Source: Acidimicrobiia bacterium | GTDB taxonomy: Bacteria > Actinomycetota > Acidimicrobiia > Acidimicrobiales > Bin134 | Direction of reading: 5' to 3' | Length of the DNA: 64,000 nucleotides | NCBI GenBank assembly: GCA_022825005.1 | Contig: JAJDYU010000085.1 | Coordinates: 1 to 64,000 of the forward strand | Shown here: positions 50,042-60,100 of the stretch, one piece after another | Layout: each line of letters opens with the position of its first letter | How positions within the stretch are numbered: the stretch's first letter is position 1 | Made by a program: the position numbers and the translations under genes | Notes under the pieces: model-generated | What the model was told of the DNA's origin: nothing | Seen by the model: only the letters and a program-made list of their open reading frames with translations | The model's database searches: none

Positions 50042-50090
50042 CCCCGCGACAAGGGTTGGCCACTCTACGAATGGCCAGTGAAAGCTTGAG

Positions 50091-50633
50091 CTAGAGAATT
50101 GCGCGTCGAAAGAGGCGGGCAAATCGGTCGACAACTTGGTCGATGGGCGGGGCTTCGCCGCTGGCCAGGGGATCGAGGGTGAACTCGACTCTGGCTTCGC
50201 CCCGGCTGGCTCGGGACGGCATCGAGACGACCGTGGCCGCCAGTTGGCAGACAACCCCGTTGTGGGCGGTGAATGTGACCTGCACGATTCCGGCGTCGCG
50301 GTCTATGTAGCTCACCTCACCCAGTTGGTGTCCTGCCTCGACCAGCCGGGCGAATATGTCGCCCGGGGGGAGCCGAAGTGCATAGCTGTCGTCGGCTTTG
50401 GCGGTCGCTGGCGGGTCTGGCTGAGAAGGGGGAGGAGGCGTGGGAACTTGGGGAGGTTCAACTCCGGCCCGCTGAAGCCAGTGATAAGCCTCGGTTATTC
50501 GGGCCGCCACCGCGGTGCTGCCCCCTGCGTCGGGATGGGCTTGGCGGATCAGCGCCCGGTATGCCCGGTTGACGTCGTCGGCCTGTGCCCCCTTTTCCAG
50601 CCCCAGCGTCCTGAGCGCCCGCTCTCGGTCCAC
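50091..50633 (-). CDS. J-domain (DnaJ-like) protein
   Basis: A 180-residue protein with an N-terminal J-domain: RERALRTLGLEKGAQADDVN then RAYRALIRQAHPDAGGSTAV, which contains the essential HPD. It is followed by a Pro-rich linker (residues about 58-76) and a unique C-terminal domain of about 100 residues with no recognised relation (QLGEVSYIDRDAGIVQVTF). It should stimulate an Hsp70 ATPase and perhaps target it to a client recognised by the C-terminal part. No dnaK or grpE is nearby. Confidence 0.85.
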   Translation of the reverse strand: MDRERALRTLGLEKGAQADDVNRAYRALIRQAHPDAGGSTAVAARITEAYHWLQRAGVEPPQVPTPPPPSQPDPPATAKADDSYALRLPPGDIFARLVEAGHQLGEVSYIDRDAGIVQVTFTAHNGVVCQLAATVVSMPSRASRGEARVEFTLDPLASGEAPPIDQVVDRFARLFRRAIL

Positions 50634-50661
50634 GACACCACCGTAGGGCGTTAGGCCACCA

Positions 50662-51450
50662 TCAGTCTTCGGCCAGGAACTCCAAGATGGTGGGGTAGGC
50701 GGTGGGGTCTTGCATCATGAAGATGTGGCCGCCGTCGAAGGTGGCCAGGCGGGCATTGGGGATGCGGTCGCGCAGCAGTTCGCTGTTGCGCATGGGGGCG
50801 ATGCCGTCGTGGACGCCGGCACACACCAGAGTGGGCACGTCGATCTCGCCCAAGCGGTCGACCACGTCGTGACCCCGGCGGGCCTCCAGTTGGCCGAGCG
50901 CGCCGGGGGTTTCGAGGGGCAGGGCGGGGCCGTCGGGGCGCGCATTGACTACGAACATCTCCACGCCGGGAGGCAGTGGGCCGCCCCGCTCATAGCGGGT
51001 GTCCATAATCTCCAGGGCCACCTCGCCCCGTTCGTCGGGGTCGAGGTCGGCCAGGGTGTGCAGAGGCCAGGAGCTGTAGTCGGGGCCGCCAGGGGAGGTG
51101 CAGTTGAGCACCAGCTTGGCGATCCGTCCCGGATGGAGCACGGCTATGTTCATGCCCACCATTCCGCCGAAGCTGGTGCCCACCACTGGTACTGAGTCCC
51201 AGCCCAAGAAGTCCAAGAAGGCGACGGCGTCGGCGGCGTAGTCGGCCATGGTCCACGGCAGCGGCGGCGTGGATGTCTGGCCTAGACCCCGCTGGTCGTA
51301 GTGGGCCACGGTGAAGGCACTGTTGAGCGGGTTCAGGTCGGGAGCGGTCATGCGCAGGTCGCCCCCGCTGCCGCTGATGTTGAGCAGGGGCGGCCCCGAC
51401 CCGTGCAGCTCGAAGTAGAGGTCGAGGTCTCGGACTTTGGCTATCGGCAT
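50662..51450 (-). CDS. Alpha/beta-fold hydrolase
   Basis: A 262-residue alpha/beta hydrolase with the usual order. DLYFELHGSGPPLLNISGSG is the oxyanion region, SVPVVGTSFGGMVGMNIAVL carries the nucleophile Ser in G-T-S-F-G, the Asp is in CAGVHDGIAPMRN, and the His is in RLATFDGGHIFMMQDPTAY. It resembles esterases and 3-oxoadipate enol-lactonase-like enzymes common in actinobacteria. It stands between the J-domain gene and hppA on the same strand, with no clear pathway context. Confidence 0.87.
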   Translation of the reverse strand: MPIAKVRDLDLYFELHGSGPPLLNISGSGGDLRMTAPDLNPLNSAFTVAHYDQRGLGQTSTPPLPWTMADYAADAVAFLDFLGWDSVPVVGTSFGGMVGMNIAVLHPGRIAKLVLNCTSPGGPDYSSWPLHTLADLDPDERGEVALEIMDTRYERGGPLPPGVEMFVVNARPDGPALPLETPGALGQLEARRGHDVVDRLGEIDVPTLVCAGVHDGIAPMRNSELLRDRIPNARLATFDGGHIFMMQDPTAYPTILEFLAED

Positions 51451-51490
51451 CGGGTCATGTTGCCACGTTCGATGCCGCTAAGGGGCCGGA

Positions 51491-53587
<2,097 letters not shown>

Positions 53588-53697
53588 ATTGACCCCCTGA
53601 TTGAGAGAACTAGGCGAAGTTAGCCAGCGAGAATATGACCTGCCAAGGTTGCCATTTCAGATGACCAATTTCGGGGCATTGGCGATAATCTTGAGCT

Positions 53698-54303
53698 GTG
53701 GTCAGCCTCAGCCGGATGCGGGCCGAAGCCCGGGAGGCTCGTCGCTCTTTTCCCGATCCCCAGAAAGCGGCGCGGGCGGTATCCAATGCGGTTACGTCGC
53801 TCGGATGGCTTGATGGCGTGGGACGGGTGTCGGCCACGGTGGCCGACGACGGTGAGCTTGATCCGGCCCCTTTGGTGACCGCTTGCCGTCTGCGGGGCAT
53901 CGACGTGTATTTCCCGGTGATGCGCGACCCCGCCCCCATCCAGTTCGCCCCCGCCGGGCCTGACACCCCGTTCGCGCCTAACCGGTTTGGAATTTCCGAG
54001 CCTGATGTCGATGTCGAGCTTCTGGTGTCGGCCCGTGAGCTTGATGTGGTGTTCGCCCCTGTGGTGGTGTTCGACGCGGCCGGTCATCGCGCTGGTCGGG
54101 GCCAGGGTTACTACGACCGGGCGCTTTCCTTTCTCCTCAACGGGCCTCGGCCAGCCAAACCGCTGGTGGTGGGCTTGTCCTATGAGTGCCAGCTCGTTGA
54201 TGGGGTGCCCTCCCACCCCGGTGACGTGACCATGGACGCGGTGATCACCGAAGAACGAGTGAGGGTGTTCAGCTCGGCTCTGTCGCGCCGGGTCCGACGG
54301 TGA
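53698..54303 (+). CDS. 5-formyltetrahydrofolate cyclo-ligase
   Basis: A 201-residue enzyme that converts 5-formyl-THF to 5,10-methenyl-THF with ATP, rescuing the stored folate form. The family motif AGHRAGRGQGYYDRALSFLL gives the ATP and folate-site loop, and the N-terminal RMRAEAREARRSFPDPQK and FPVMRDPAPIQFAP are in the expected order. The GTG start at 53698 is chosen because it is the first in-frame start near the family's usual N-terminus. With fhs and folD also in the window, three enzymes of the folate C1 pool are encoded within 55 kb, though not in one operon. Confidence 0.9.
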   Translation: MVSLSRMRAEAREARRSFPDPQKAARAVSNAVTSLGWLDGVGRVSATVADDGELDPAPLVTACRLRGIDVYFPVMRDPAPIQFAPAGPDTPFAPNRFGISEPDVDVELLVSARELDVVFAPVVVFDAAGHRAGRGQGYYDRALSFLLNGPRPAKPLVVGLSYECQLVDGVPSHPGDVTMDAVITEERVRVFSSALSRRVRR

Positions 54304-54369
54304 TCGGCGTGCGAGCCCAGGACCGGGGGAGTGCTCGCACCCAACCGGATTTTCAGTAAGGATGTAGCA

Positions 54370-55713
54370 GTGCGCATCGTGGTCGTGGGTGCTGGCGAAG
54401 TGGGTTCCTATGTCGCTCAGATCCTGAGCGAAGAAGGCAACACGGTGGCGGTGGTAGAGGTTGACCCCAAGAAGCTGCACCATCAGGCGGAGGATTTAGA
54501 TGTGCTGGCGGTTGAGGGAAGCGGTTCCCACCCTCACATTCTCCGGGAGGCAGGAATCCGCAAGGCTGATCTTCTGGTGGCGGTCACTGCCAATGACGAG
54601 GTGAACCTGGTGGCCTGCCTGTTGGCCAAGCAGCACGGGGTGGGGCGAACCATCGCTCGCATTCAGTCGCGCAACTTGAGGGAGAGGGATGCCCGCGAGC
54701 TGCGGGAGGCGATGCAGGTCGACACCATCATCGATCCCGACGAGGAAACCGCCCACGAGATAATGGACCTCCTGTCGTATCCCGGGGCCACCGACGTGAC
54801 CGTGATGGCCGAGGGCGAGGTGTTCGTGGTGGGAGCCACCCTCACCCCCGATGCTCCCTGGGCCAATCGGCGATTGGCCGACATTGCCGAAGAGTACGAG
54901 CCGGACTGGGACTTCTTGGTGGCGGTGATCACTCGGGCGGGCGAAACCCGGATCCCCCGGGCCGATACCACTCTTCAGGCCGGCGACCTCTTGCGGGTGG
55001 TGTGCAAGCGGCGGGCCCGAGGGACCCTGTTGCCGCTCTTGGGCCTGGCGCCGGGAACCCACCGCCGGGTGATGCTGCTGGGAGGGGGCCGTACGGCCGA
55101 GATCGTGGCCCGCCAATTGAGCGAGCGCCATGCCGAGGTGGTGCTCATCGAGCGGAATTTGGAGAGGGCACAGAAGCTGAGCGAGGAGCTCGATGCGGTG
55201 TTGGTGATCCACGGCGATATCACCGATGCCGAACTATTGGAATCAGAGGATGTCGGCAAATTCGATGCGGTGATCGCTCTTACCGGCAAGGACGATGCCA
55301 ACATCATGGCCTGCCTCTATGCAAAGTCGATGGGAGCGAGCGAGACCATTGCCGTGCTGCACAATCTGGCGCTGCGCACGCTGCTGCGGGACGTGGGAAT
55401 CGACGTGGCGCTGTCACCGCGCACGGCTAGTGCAAACGGTGTGCTCCGCTTCGTGCGAGGCGGGGTGGCCCAGGTGGCCACTTACCTTTCGGGCGACTTC
55501 GAGATCATCGAGGCGGAGATCAAAGCCGGGTCGGCAGCCGACGGAGCTGCGGTAAATGGGATGGGCCTGCCCAAGGATGTGCTCATCGGCGCCTATGTGC
55601 GCGACGGCAAGCCGCAGATCGGCCGGGGTCGAAGCCAGCTTCGCAGTCGCGACCACATTGTGGTTTTTGCGCGGCCCGACACGGTGGACGAAGTGAAGCG
55701 CTTCTTCGGATGA
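54370..55713 (+). CDS. trkA: Trk potassium uptake regulatory subunit TrkA
   Basis: A 447-residue cytosolic RCK protein with two tandem NAD-binding and RCK_C halves. The first Rossmann motif is VRIVVVGAGEVGSYVAQILS, and the second is HRRVMLLGGGRTAEIVARQL; each is followed by an acidic NAD-ribose residue (VVEVD and LIER). Gating ligands are NAD(H) or ATP. The GTG at 54370 is the start directly before the first strand. Its 3' end is duplicated in the intergenic region that follows (55730-55773). It should form a ring under the two TrkH proteins encoded next. Confidence 0.95.
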   Translation: MRIVVVGAGEVGSYVAQILSEEGNTVAVVEVDPKKLHHQAEDLDVLAVEGSGSHPHILREAGIRKADLLVAVTANDEVNLVACLLAKQHGVGRTIARIQSRNLRERDARELREAMQVDTIIDPDEETAHEIMDLLSYPGATDVTVMAEGEVFVVGATLTPDAPWANRRLADIAEEYEPDWDFLVAVITRAGETRIPRADTTLQAGDLLRVVCKRRARGTLLPLLGLAPGTHRRVMLLGGGRTAEIVARQLSERHAEVVLIERNLERAQKLSEELDAVLVIHGDITDAELLESEDVGKFDAVIALTGKDDANIMACLYAKSMGASETIAVLHNLALRTLLRDVGIDVALSPRTASANGVLRFVRGGVAQVATYLSGDFEIIEAEIKAGSAADGAAVNGMGLPKDVLIGAYVRDGKPQIGRGRSQLRSRDHIVVFARPDTVDEVKRFFG

Positions 55714-55773
55714 GTTCATTGGCCTTTGGGCGGCCCGACACGGTGGACGAAGTGAAGCGCTTCTTCGGGTGAG
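55671..55773 (+). repeat. Direct duplication of the trkA 3' end
   Basis: A 44-nt block at 55671-55714, containing the last trkA codons and the TGA stop, recurs at 55730-55773 with one difference (A to G just before the stop). The copies are 59 nt apart and the second lies wholly in the space before the first trkH. It repeats the same coding words, VDEVKRFFG, in an untranslated region, so it looks like a recent slip or gene-conversion duplication rather than a regulatory site. Confidence 0.9.
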
Positions 55774-55779
55774 CCGCCG

Positions 55780-57084
55780 ATGAGCGACCCCTCTAGGGTT
55801 CGCTTTCCCTGGCACCGCTCCGCAGTCAGGGTGCTGACCACGGTGGTGGCCACCGCAGCTGCCCTAGTGGTGATCTCCACCGTCGTCTATTTGGCTTCCG
55901 GGGAAGTCGACCGAGTGGATGACGCCATGTTCGAGTCGGTGGCCGGGTTCACCACCACCTCGCTTACCGTGGTGGACCCTGAGGCGCTTTCCACTTGGCT
56001 TCTCACATGGAGGGCCTTGACTCAGTGGCTAGGAGGTCTGGGCGGATTGGTCTTCGCCTTGGTGCTGGTGCCCACCTTCGGCGGGCAGCGGCGACTGAGC
56101 GAGATTGCCGGAGGTCGGGGGCGACGCGCCGTTCTGGCCAGAAGGTGGTCGCACACCACCCAGCGGGTGGTCTTGACCTATGCGGTCTTCACAGTACTGG
56201 TGTTCGGGGCTTACGCCGCGGCTGGCATGGGAGTGTTCGACGCCGCCACCTTTGGTCTCACCACTGCGTCCACGGGCGGGTTCGCCAATTATCGAGAGTC
56301 GTTCGCCCACTTCGATTCGGCGGCGATCGAGTGGGTGGGGGCGTGGGCCATGGGGCTGGCTGGCATGTCGGTGGCCGCCCTTGTGTGGCTCGTGCGGGGG
56401 CAAGTGCGAAGTCTGTGGAGATCGACGGAGTTGAAGTTCTACGCCGGCTTGATCCTGCTGGCCACTGTCTTGGTAGCCGCCTGGACCTGGCAGGACACCG
56501 GCGGGGGCGCGGACGCCGTCCGCCACTCGTTCTTCACCGTCACATCGGCCATCAGCACCACTGGGTTCCGAGTTGTCGACTGGGGCCACTGGATATTCGC
56601 TCCCCAGGCCATGCTGCTGTTGCTGATCGGGGTGGGGTCAATGGCCGGATCAGCGGGGGGCGGTTTCCGGGTACTGCGGGTAATCGAGGTCTTAGGCATT
56701 GTGCGGCGGGAACTGGTGTTGCAGCTTCACCCCCAAGCGGTGGTGCCGGTGAAGGTCTCGGGGGCGGCCGCGTCGGAGGCGTCTCTTACCCGAGTTCACA
56801 ACTTCCAGATACTGTGGGTATTGGCCGCGGCGTTCGGAGTGTTTGGAATCGCCTCGCTGGGTGGGGACCTGCTTACCGCGGTGTCGGGAGCGATTTCTGC
56901 GCTTGCTACCGCCGGACCCGGTCTTGGCGACCTGACGGGATTTGCCGACGCCACCGTGCTCGCTGCCCCTGCCCGGGGGGTGTTGATTGCGCTGATGTTC
57001 TTGGGCCGGCTGTCGATCTACCCGGTCGTGGTGGTAATCGGCTGGGGCATTGGCGAGGTTCAGCGGATGAGGCTGAGACGATGA
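55780..57084 (+). CDS. TrkH/KtrB-family cation channel subunit with SGGG filter
   Basis: A 434-residue membrane protein with the four-pore-loop TrkH/KtrB/HKT layout. Filter loops are ESVAGFTTTSLTVVD, TTASTGGFANY, AISTTGFRVVD and ALATAGPGLGD. The first loop has Ser61 where the conserved Gly normally stands (TTTG), giving S-G-G-G. In plant HKT transporters a Ser at this place goes with Na+ selectivity; whether that applies here is an inference. Starts 7 nt after the duplicated trkA end. The 434-residue length is at the short end of the family, with a reduced N-terminus. Confidence 0.85.
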   Translation: MSDPSRVRFPWHRSAVRVLTTVVATAAALVVISTVVYLASGEVDRVDDAMFESVAGFTTTSLTVVDPEALSTWLLTWRALTQWLGGLGGLVFALVLVPTFGGQRRLSEIAGGRGRRAVLARRWSHTTQRVVLTYAVFTVLVFGAYAAAGMGVFDAATFGLTTASTGGFANYRESFAHFDSAAIEWVGAWAMGLAGMSVAALVWLVRGQVRSLWRSTELKFYAGLILLATVLVAAWTWQDTGGGADAVRHSFFTVTSAISTTGFRVVDWGHWIFAPQAMLLLLIGVGSMAGSAGGGFRVLRVIEVLGIVRRELVLQLHPQAVVPVKVSGAAASEASLTRVHNFQILWVLAAAFGVFGIASLGGDLLTAVSGAISALATAGPGLGDLTGFADATVLAAPARGVLIALMFLGRLSIYPVVVVIGWGIGEVQRMRLRR

Positions 57085-57107
57085 GGCTGGGACGATGAGG
57101 CTGGGGC
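57066..57107 (+). repeat. Three tandem 14-nt repeats between the trkH genes
   Basis: Units GATGAGGCTGAGAC, GATGAGGCTGGGAC and GATGAGGCTGGGGC lie end to end from 57066 to 57107. They cross the stop of the first trkH (57082-57084) and end one base before the ATG of the second. Each unit holds an ATG and a TGA, and since 14 is not a multiple of three each is in a new frame. Expansion could change the spacing between the genes. Confidence 0.85.
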
Positions 57108-57108
57108 T

Positions 57109-58689
57109 ATGACCGCGGTAGTGGCGGCTGCCCGTCAGGGCAGGACCGCGGTGAAGTGGGCCCTGTCCCAACTGCTGGTGGACCGATCCTGGAATGTGAC
57201 CAGCCGGGTTGGATTCGTGGTGGGACTGGGCCTGTTGTTCATGGTTCCGGGAATGCTGGTTGCCACCTTGGTCGAGTGGGGTAGTTCGACGTCCAACGAA
57301 GAGGTGGCTATGGGGCTGGGGGCGCTGGTAACCCTGGCCGGGGGCACACTGCTAGTGACGTTTACTCGCCTTGAACAAGACATGCCGCCCGCGTCGGTGT
57401 TCGCCGCGGTGGCGTGGACCTGGATCTGCTCATCGATCTTCGGATCTCTGCCGCTGTGGTTTTCTGGCGAGCTGGGCAGTTTCGACAACGCGCTTTTCGA
57501 ATCGGTGTCGGGTTTCACCGCTACGGGCTCCACGGTGCTAAACCCCATCGAGGGGGTCGGCCGCGGCGTGCTCATGTGGCGCCAGATCATCCAGTGGTAC
57601 GGCGGCATGGGGATGGTGGTGCTGGCTGTGACCATCCTTCCGTTCTTGGGCGTGGGCGGGCTCAGCCTCATCACCGCGGAAGCCCCCGGTCCGACGTCTG
57701 ATCGGTTGGCGCCTCGGGTTAGTTCCACCGCCCGACGGCTGTGGGCGCTATACGGCGGCATCACCCTCGCGATTGCGGCCGCCCTGATGATCGCCGGACT
57801 GAGCTTTTACGACGCGGTGGCCCACGCGTTCACCACTGCCAGCACCGGCGGCTTCTCGCCCTATGACCAATCCATAGGGCACTTCAACAGTGTGGCTGTG
57901 GAGGCAGTCATCATCGTGGGGATGTTGGTATGCGGCGCCAGTTTCACGCTGCATTGGCGGGCCATATCGGGAAGACCTCGGGCGTACGGACAGTCGTCAG
58001 AGTTCCGCACGTACCTGATTGTGATCTTGGCCGCCGCGGCGGCCACCACGATGCTGAATTGGCTGTACGACATTTCGGACTTTTCCAACAGCATCCGCAA
58101 CGGCATCTTCAACGCGGCCACCCTGGGCACCAGCACGGGATTCGGCAATGCTTCGGGGACTAACCAAGGGGGTGATTTCGCCGGTTGGACGTCAGGGGCC
58201 CAGGCATTGTTGCTGCCCCTTATGGTTATGGGGGGCATGTCCGGGAGCACTGCCGGAGGACTGAAGGTGTTGCGAGTCCAAGTGGTGTCCAAGTACATGC
58301 GAGTGGGACTGTTGAGGGTTAAGCACCCCCAAGTTGTGGCCCGGGTGAAGCTGGGTCAGATGGCGCTCTCAGAGCCGGTGCTTCAACGGGTGGCGGGGTT
58401 GGTGGCCTTATACGCGTTCACAGCCTTTGCCGGGACGATGGTGCTGTCAATGCTGGGACAAGATCTGATCACTTCCTCGTCTGGAACCATCAGCGCGTTG
58501 AGCAATATGGGACCCGCTCTGGGTGATGCCGGGCCCACCTCCAATTATTTGGTGTTCTCCCGTCCGGCCCGGGCAGTGCTGATGTCGATGATGCTCATTG
58601 GCCGCCTGGAGTTCTTCGCCATCTTCTTGGTGGCGGTGTCGGCCTACGAGCGGACCCGTCGGCTGACCCGGGTCAACCTGCGACGTTGA
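57109..58689 (+). CDS. TrkH-family potassium uptake channel subunit with GGGG filter
   Basis: A 526-residue TrkH-type protein with an N-terminal pair of extra helices (SRVGFVVGLGLLFMVPGMLV) not found in the 434-residue neighbour. Filter loops are SVSGFTATGSTVLN, TTASTGGFSPYDQS, TLGTSTGFGNASG and ISALSNMGPALGDAG, giving Gly at all four positions, the K+-selective pattern. It shares TrkA with the upstream SGGG protein. Its stop overlaps the convergent M18 aminopeptidase end by 17 nt. The start is the ATG at 57109, just after the tandem repeats. Confidence 0.92.
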   Translation: MTAVVAAARQGRTAVKWALSQLLVDRSWNVTSRVGFVVGLGLLFMVPGMLVATLVEWGSSTSNEEVAMGLGALVTLAGGTLLVTFTRLEQDMPPASVFAAVAWTWICSSIFGSLPLWFSGELGSFDNALFESVSGFTATGSTVLNPIEGVGRGVLMWRQIIQWYGGMGMVVLAVTILPFLGVGGLSLITAEAPGPTSDRLAPRVSSTARRLWALYGGITLAIAAALMIAGLSFYDAVAHAFTTASTGGFSPYDQSIGHFNSVAVEAVIIVGMLVCGASFTLHWRAISGRPRAYGQSSEFRTYLIVILAAAAATTMLNWLYDISDFSNSIRNGIFNAATLGTSTGFGNASGTNQGGDFAGWTSGAQALLLPLMVMGGMSGSTAGGLKVLRVQVVSKYMRVGLLRVKHPQVVARVKLGQMALSEPVLQRVAGLVALYAFTAFAGTMVLSMLGQDLITSSSGTISALSNMGPALGDAGPTSNYLVFSRPARAVLMSMMLIGRLEFFAIFLVAVSAYERTRRLTRVNLRR

Positions 58690-59917
58690 GAAAGGCGCTG
58701 AGGGCCAGTGCGAAGTCCACGGGATCTTGGACGCCGCACATTTCCCTGGCTGAGTGCATAGAGAGCTGAGCGACGCCGACGTCGACTGTGGTCACCCCGG
58801 TGGACGACGCCGCGAACGGCCCGATTGTGCTGCCGCACGGCATGTCGCCTCGATGGACGTATAGCTGGTGGTCCACTCCGGCCTTCTCGCACGCCGCGGC
58901 GAATGCGGCTTCGCCCACCGCGTCGGTGGCGTAGCGCTGGTTGGCATTGCGCTTGATCACCGGCCCGCTGCCTATGGCGATGTGATGGTCGGGCTCATGG
59001 CGCTCGGGATAATTGGGGTGGGTGGCGTGGGCCCCGTCGGCCGACACACACAGCGACCGGGCCAGCGCAGGATGCAACGCACCGCGGCTGCCGGCAATGC
59101 GCTCTAGCACAGTTGGCAGCAGGGTGGAGGCGGCCCCCTGGGCCGAGGTGCTGCCCACCTCCTCGTGGTCGAACAGGCACAGCACCGCGCTGGGAGGCGA
59201 GTCGGCCGGGGCATCGATCAGGGCCTGGAGACCGGCCCAGCAGGACACCTGGTTGTCGATGCGAGGGGCATAGACGAACTCGTCGTCGATGCCGCCGATC
59301 ACCGATGGGGTGAGGTCGTGGAGCATCGCATCCCAGGCCAGCACCTCGTCGGCATCGACCCCGGCTGCTTTGGCCGCCACTGAGGCGAATTCGCCGGGGG
59401 TGCGCAGCCCAAGCCCCCACACGGGGACGATGTGGGTCTGGGGATTGAGCAGCAGGCCCTTTGTGTTGACCTCTCGGTCGAGGTGGATGGCCAGCTGGGG
59501 TACTCGGAGGATGGGGTGATCGATGCGGAACAGCCGAGTCCCCGATGGGGTTGCCAGGCGACCGGCGATCCCGAGGTCGCGGTCGAGCCAGCTATTGAGC
59601 AGCACACTCCCGTACGCCTCCACCCCGAGTTGCCGGCACCCGGCCTGGCCGGTGTCGGGCTGTGCGGTGATGCGCAGGTTGGGGCTGTCGGTGTGGGCTC
59701 CGACAATACGGAAGCCCGCGTCGCAGGCCTGGTGCCGCCACGCCACCAGGCTGCCGTCCCGGCGCACGAACCGGCTGCCAGTGGCGTCGGGCCACTCGTC
59801 GGCTTCGTCCAATTCGGTAAACCCTGAAGCCCGCAGGAACCCGGCCGCTCTTTCGACCACGTGGAAAGGCGTCGGACAGGCGTCGATGAAGTCGAGCATT
59901 CCCTCGATGGCGGGCAT
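58673..59917 (-). CDS. M18-family aspartyl-type aminopeptidase
   Basis: A 414-residue dinuclear zinc aminopeptidase of the M18 family, which removes N-terminal acidic or other residues. The zinc sites are in [37 protein letters not shown] (Glu pair) and [20 protein letters not shown]. The C-terminal [20 protein letters not shown] is the family's substrate and dimer segment. The start at 59917 (MPAIEGM) is chosen as the first Met before the conserved block; an upstream GTG is possible. The family forms large homo-oligomers in the cytosol. Confidence 0.92.
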   Translation of the reverse strand: MPAIEGMLDFIDACPTPFHVVERAAGFLRASGFTELDEADEWPDATGSRFVRRDGSLVAWRHQACDAGFRIVGAHTDSPNLRITAQPDTGQAGCRQLGVEAYGSVLLNSWLDRDLGIAGRLATPSGTRLFRIDHPILRVPQLAIHLDREVNTKGLLLNPQTHIVPVWGLGLRTPGEFASVAAKAAGVDADEVLAWDAMLHDLTPSVIGGIDDEFVYAPRIDNQVSCWAGLQALIDAPADSPPSAVLCLFDHEEVGSTSAQGAASTLLPTVLERIAGSRGALHPALARSLCVSADGAHATHPNYPERHEPDHHIAIGSGPVIKRNANQRYATDAVGEAAFAAACEKAGVDHQLYVHRGDMPCGSTIGPFAASSTGVTTVDVGVAQLSMHSAREMCGVQDPVDFALALSAFLNVAG

Positions 59918-60100
59918 TCCGCCTACTTCAGCCACTCCAGCCCCATCATCAACAGGCGATTCCACTCCACAATCATGCCTCTTGGGAGTCTCCCGAGCAG
60001 AACAGACTTGGTAGGGGACTGGGGTACGGCGGTAAAATTTCCCCCTGCCGCTGGCCAATGTCGTCTCGGCGCGCACTGCAAACACGCTGGAAAGGACGCA

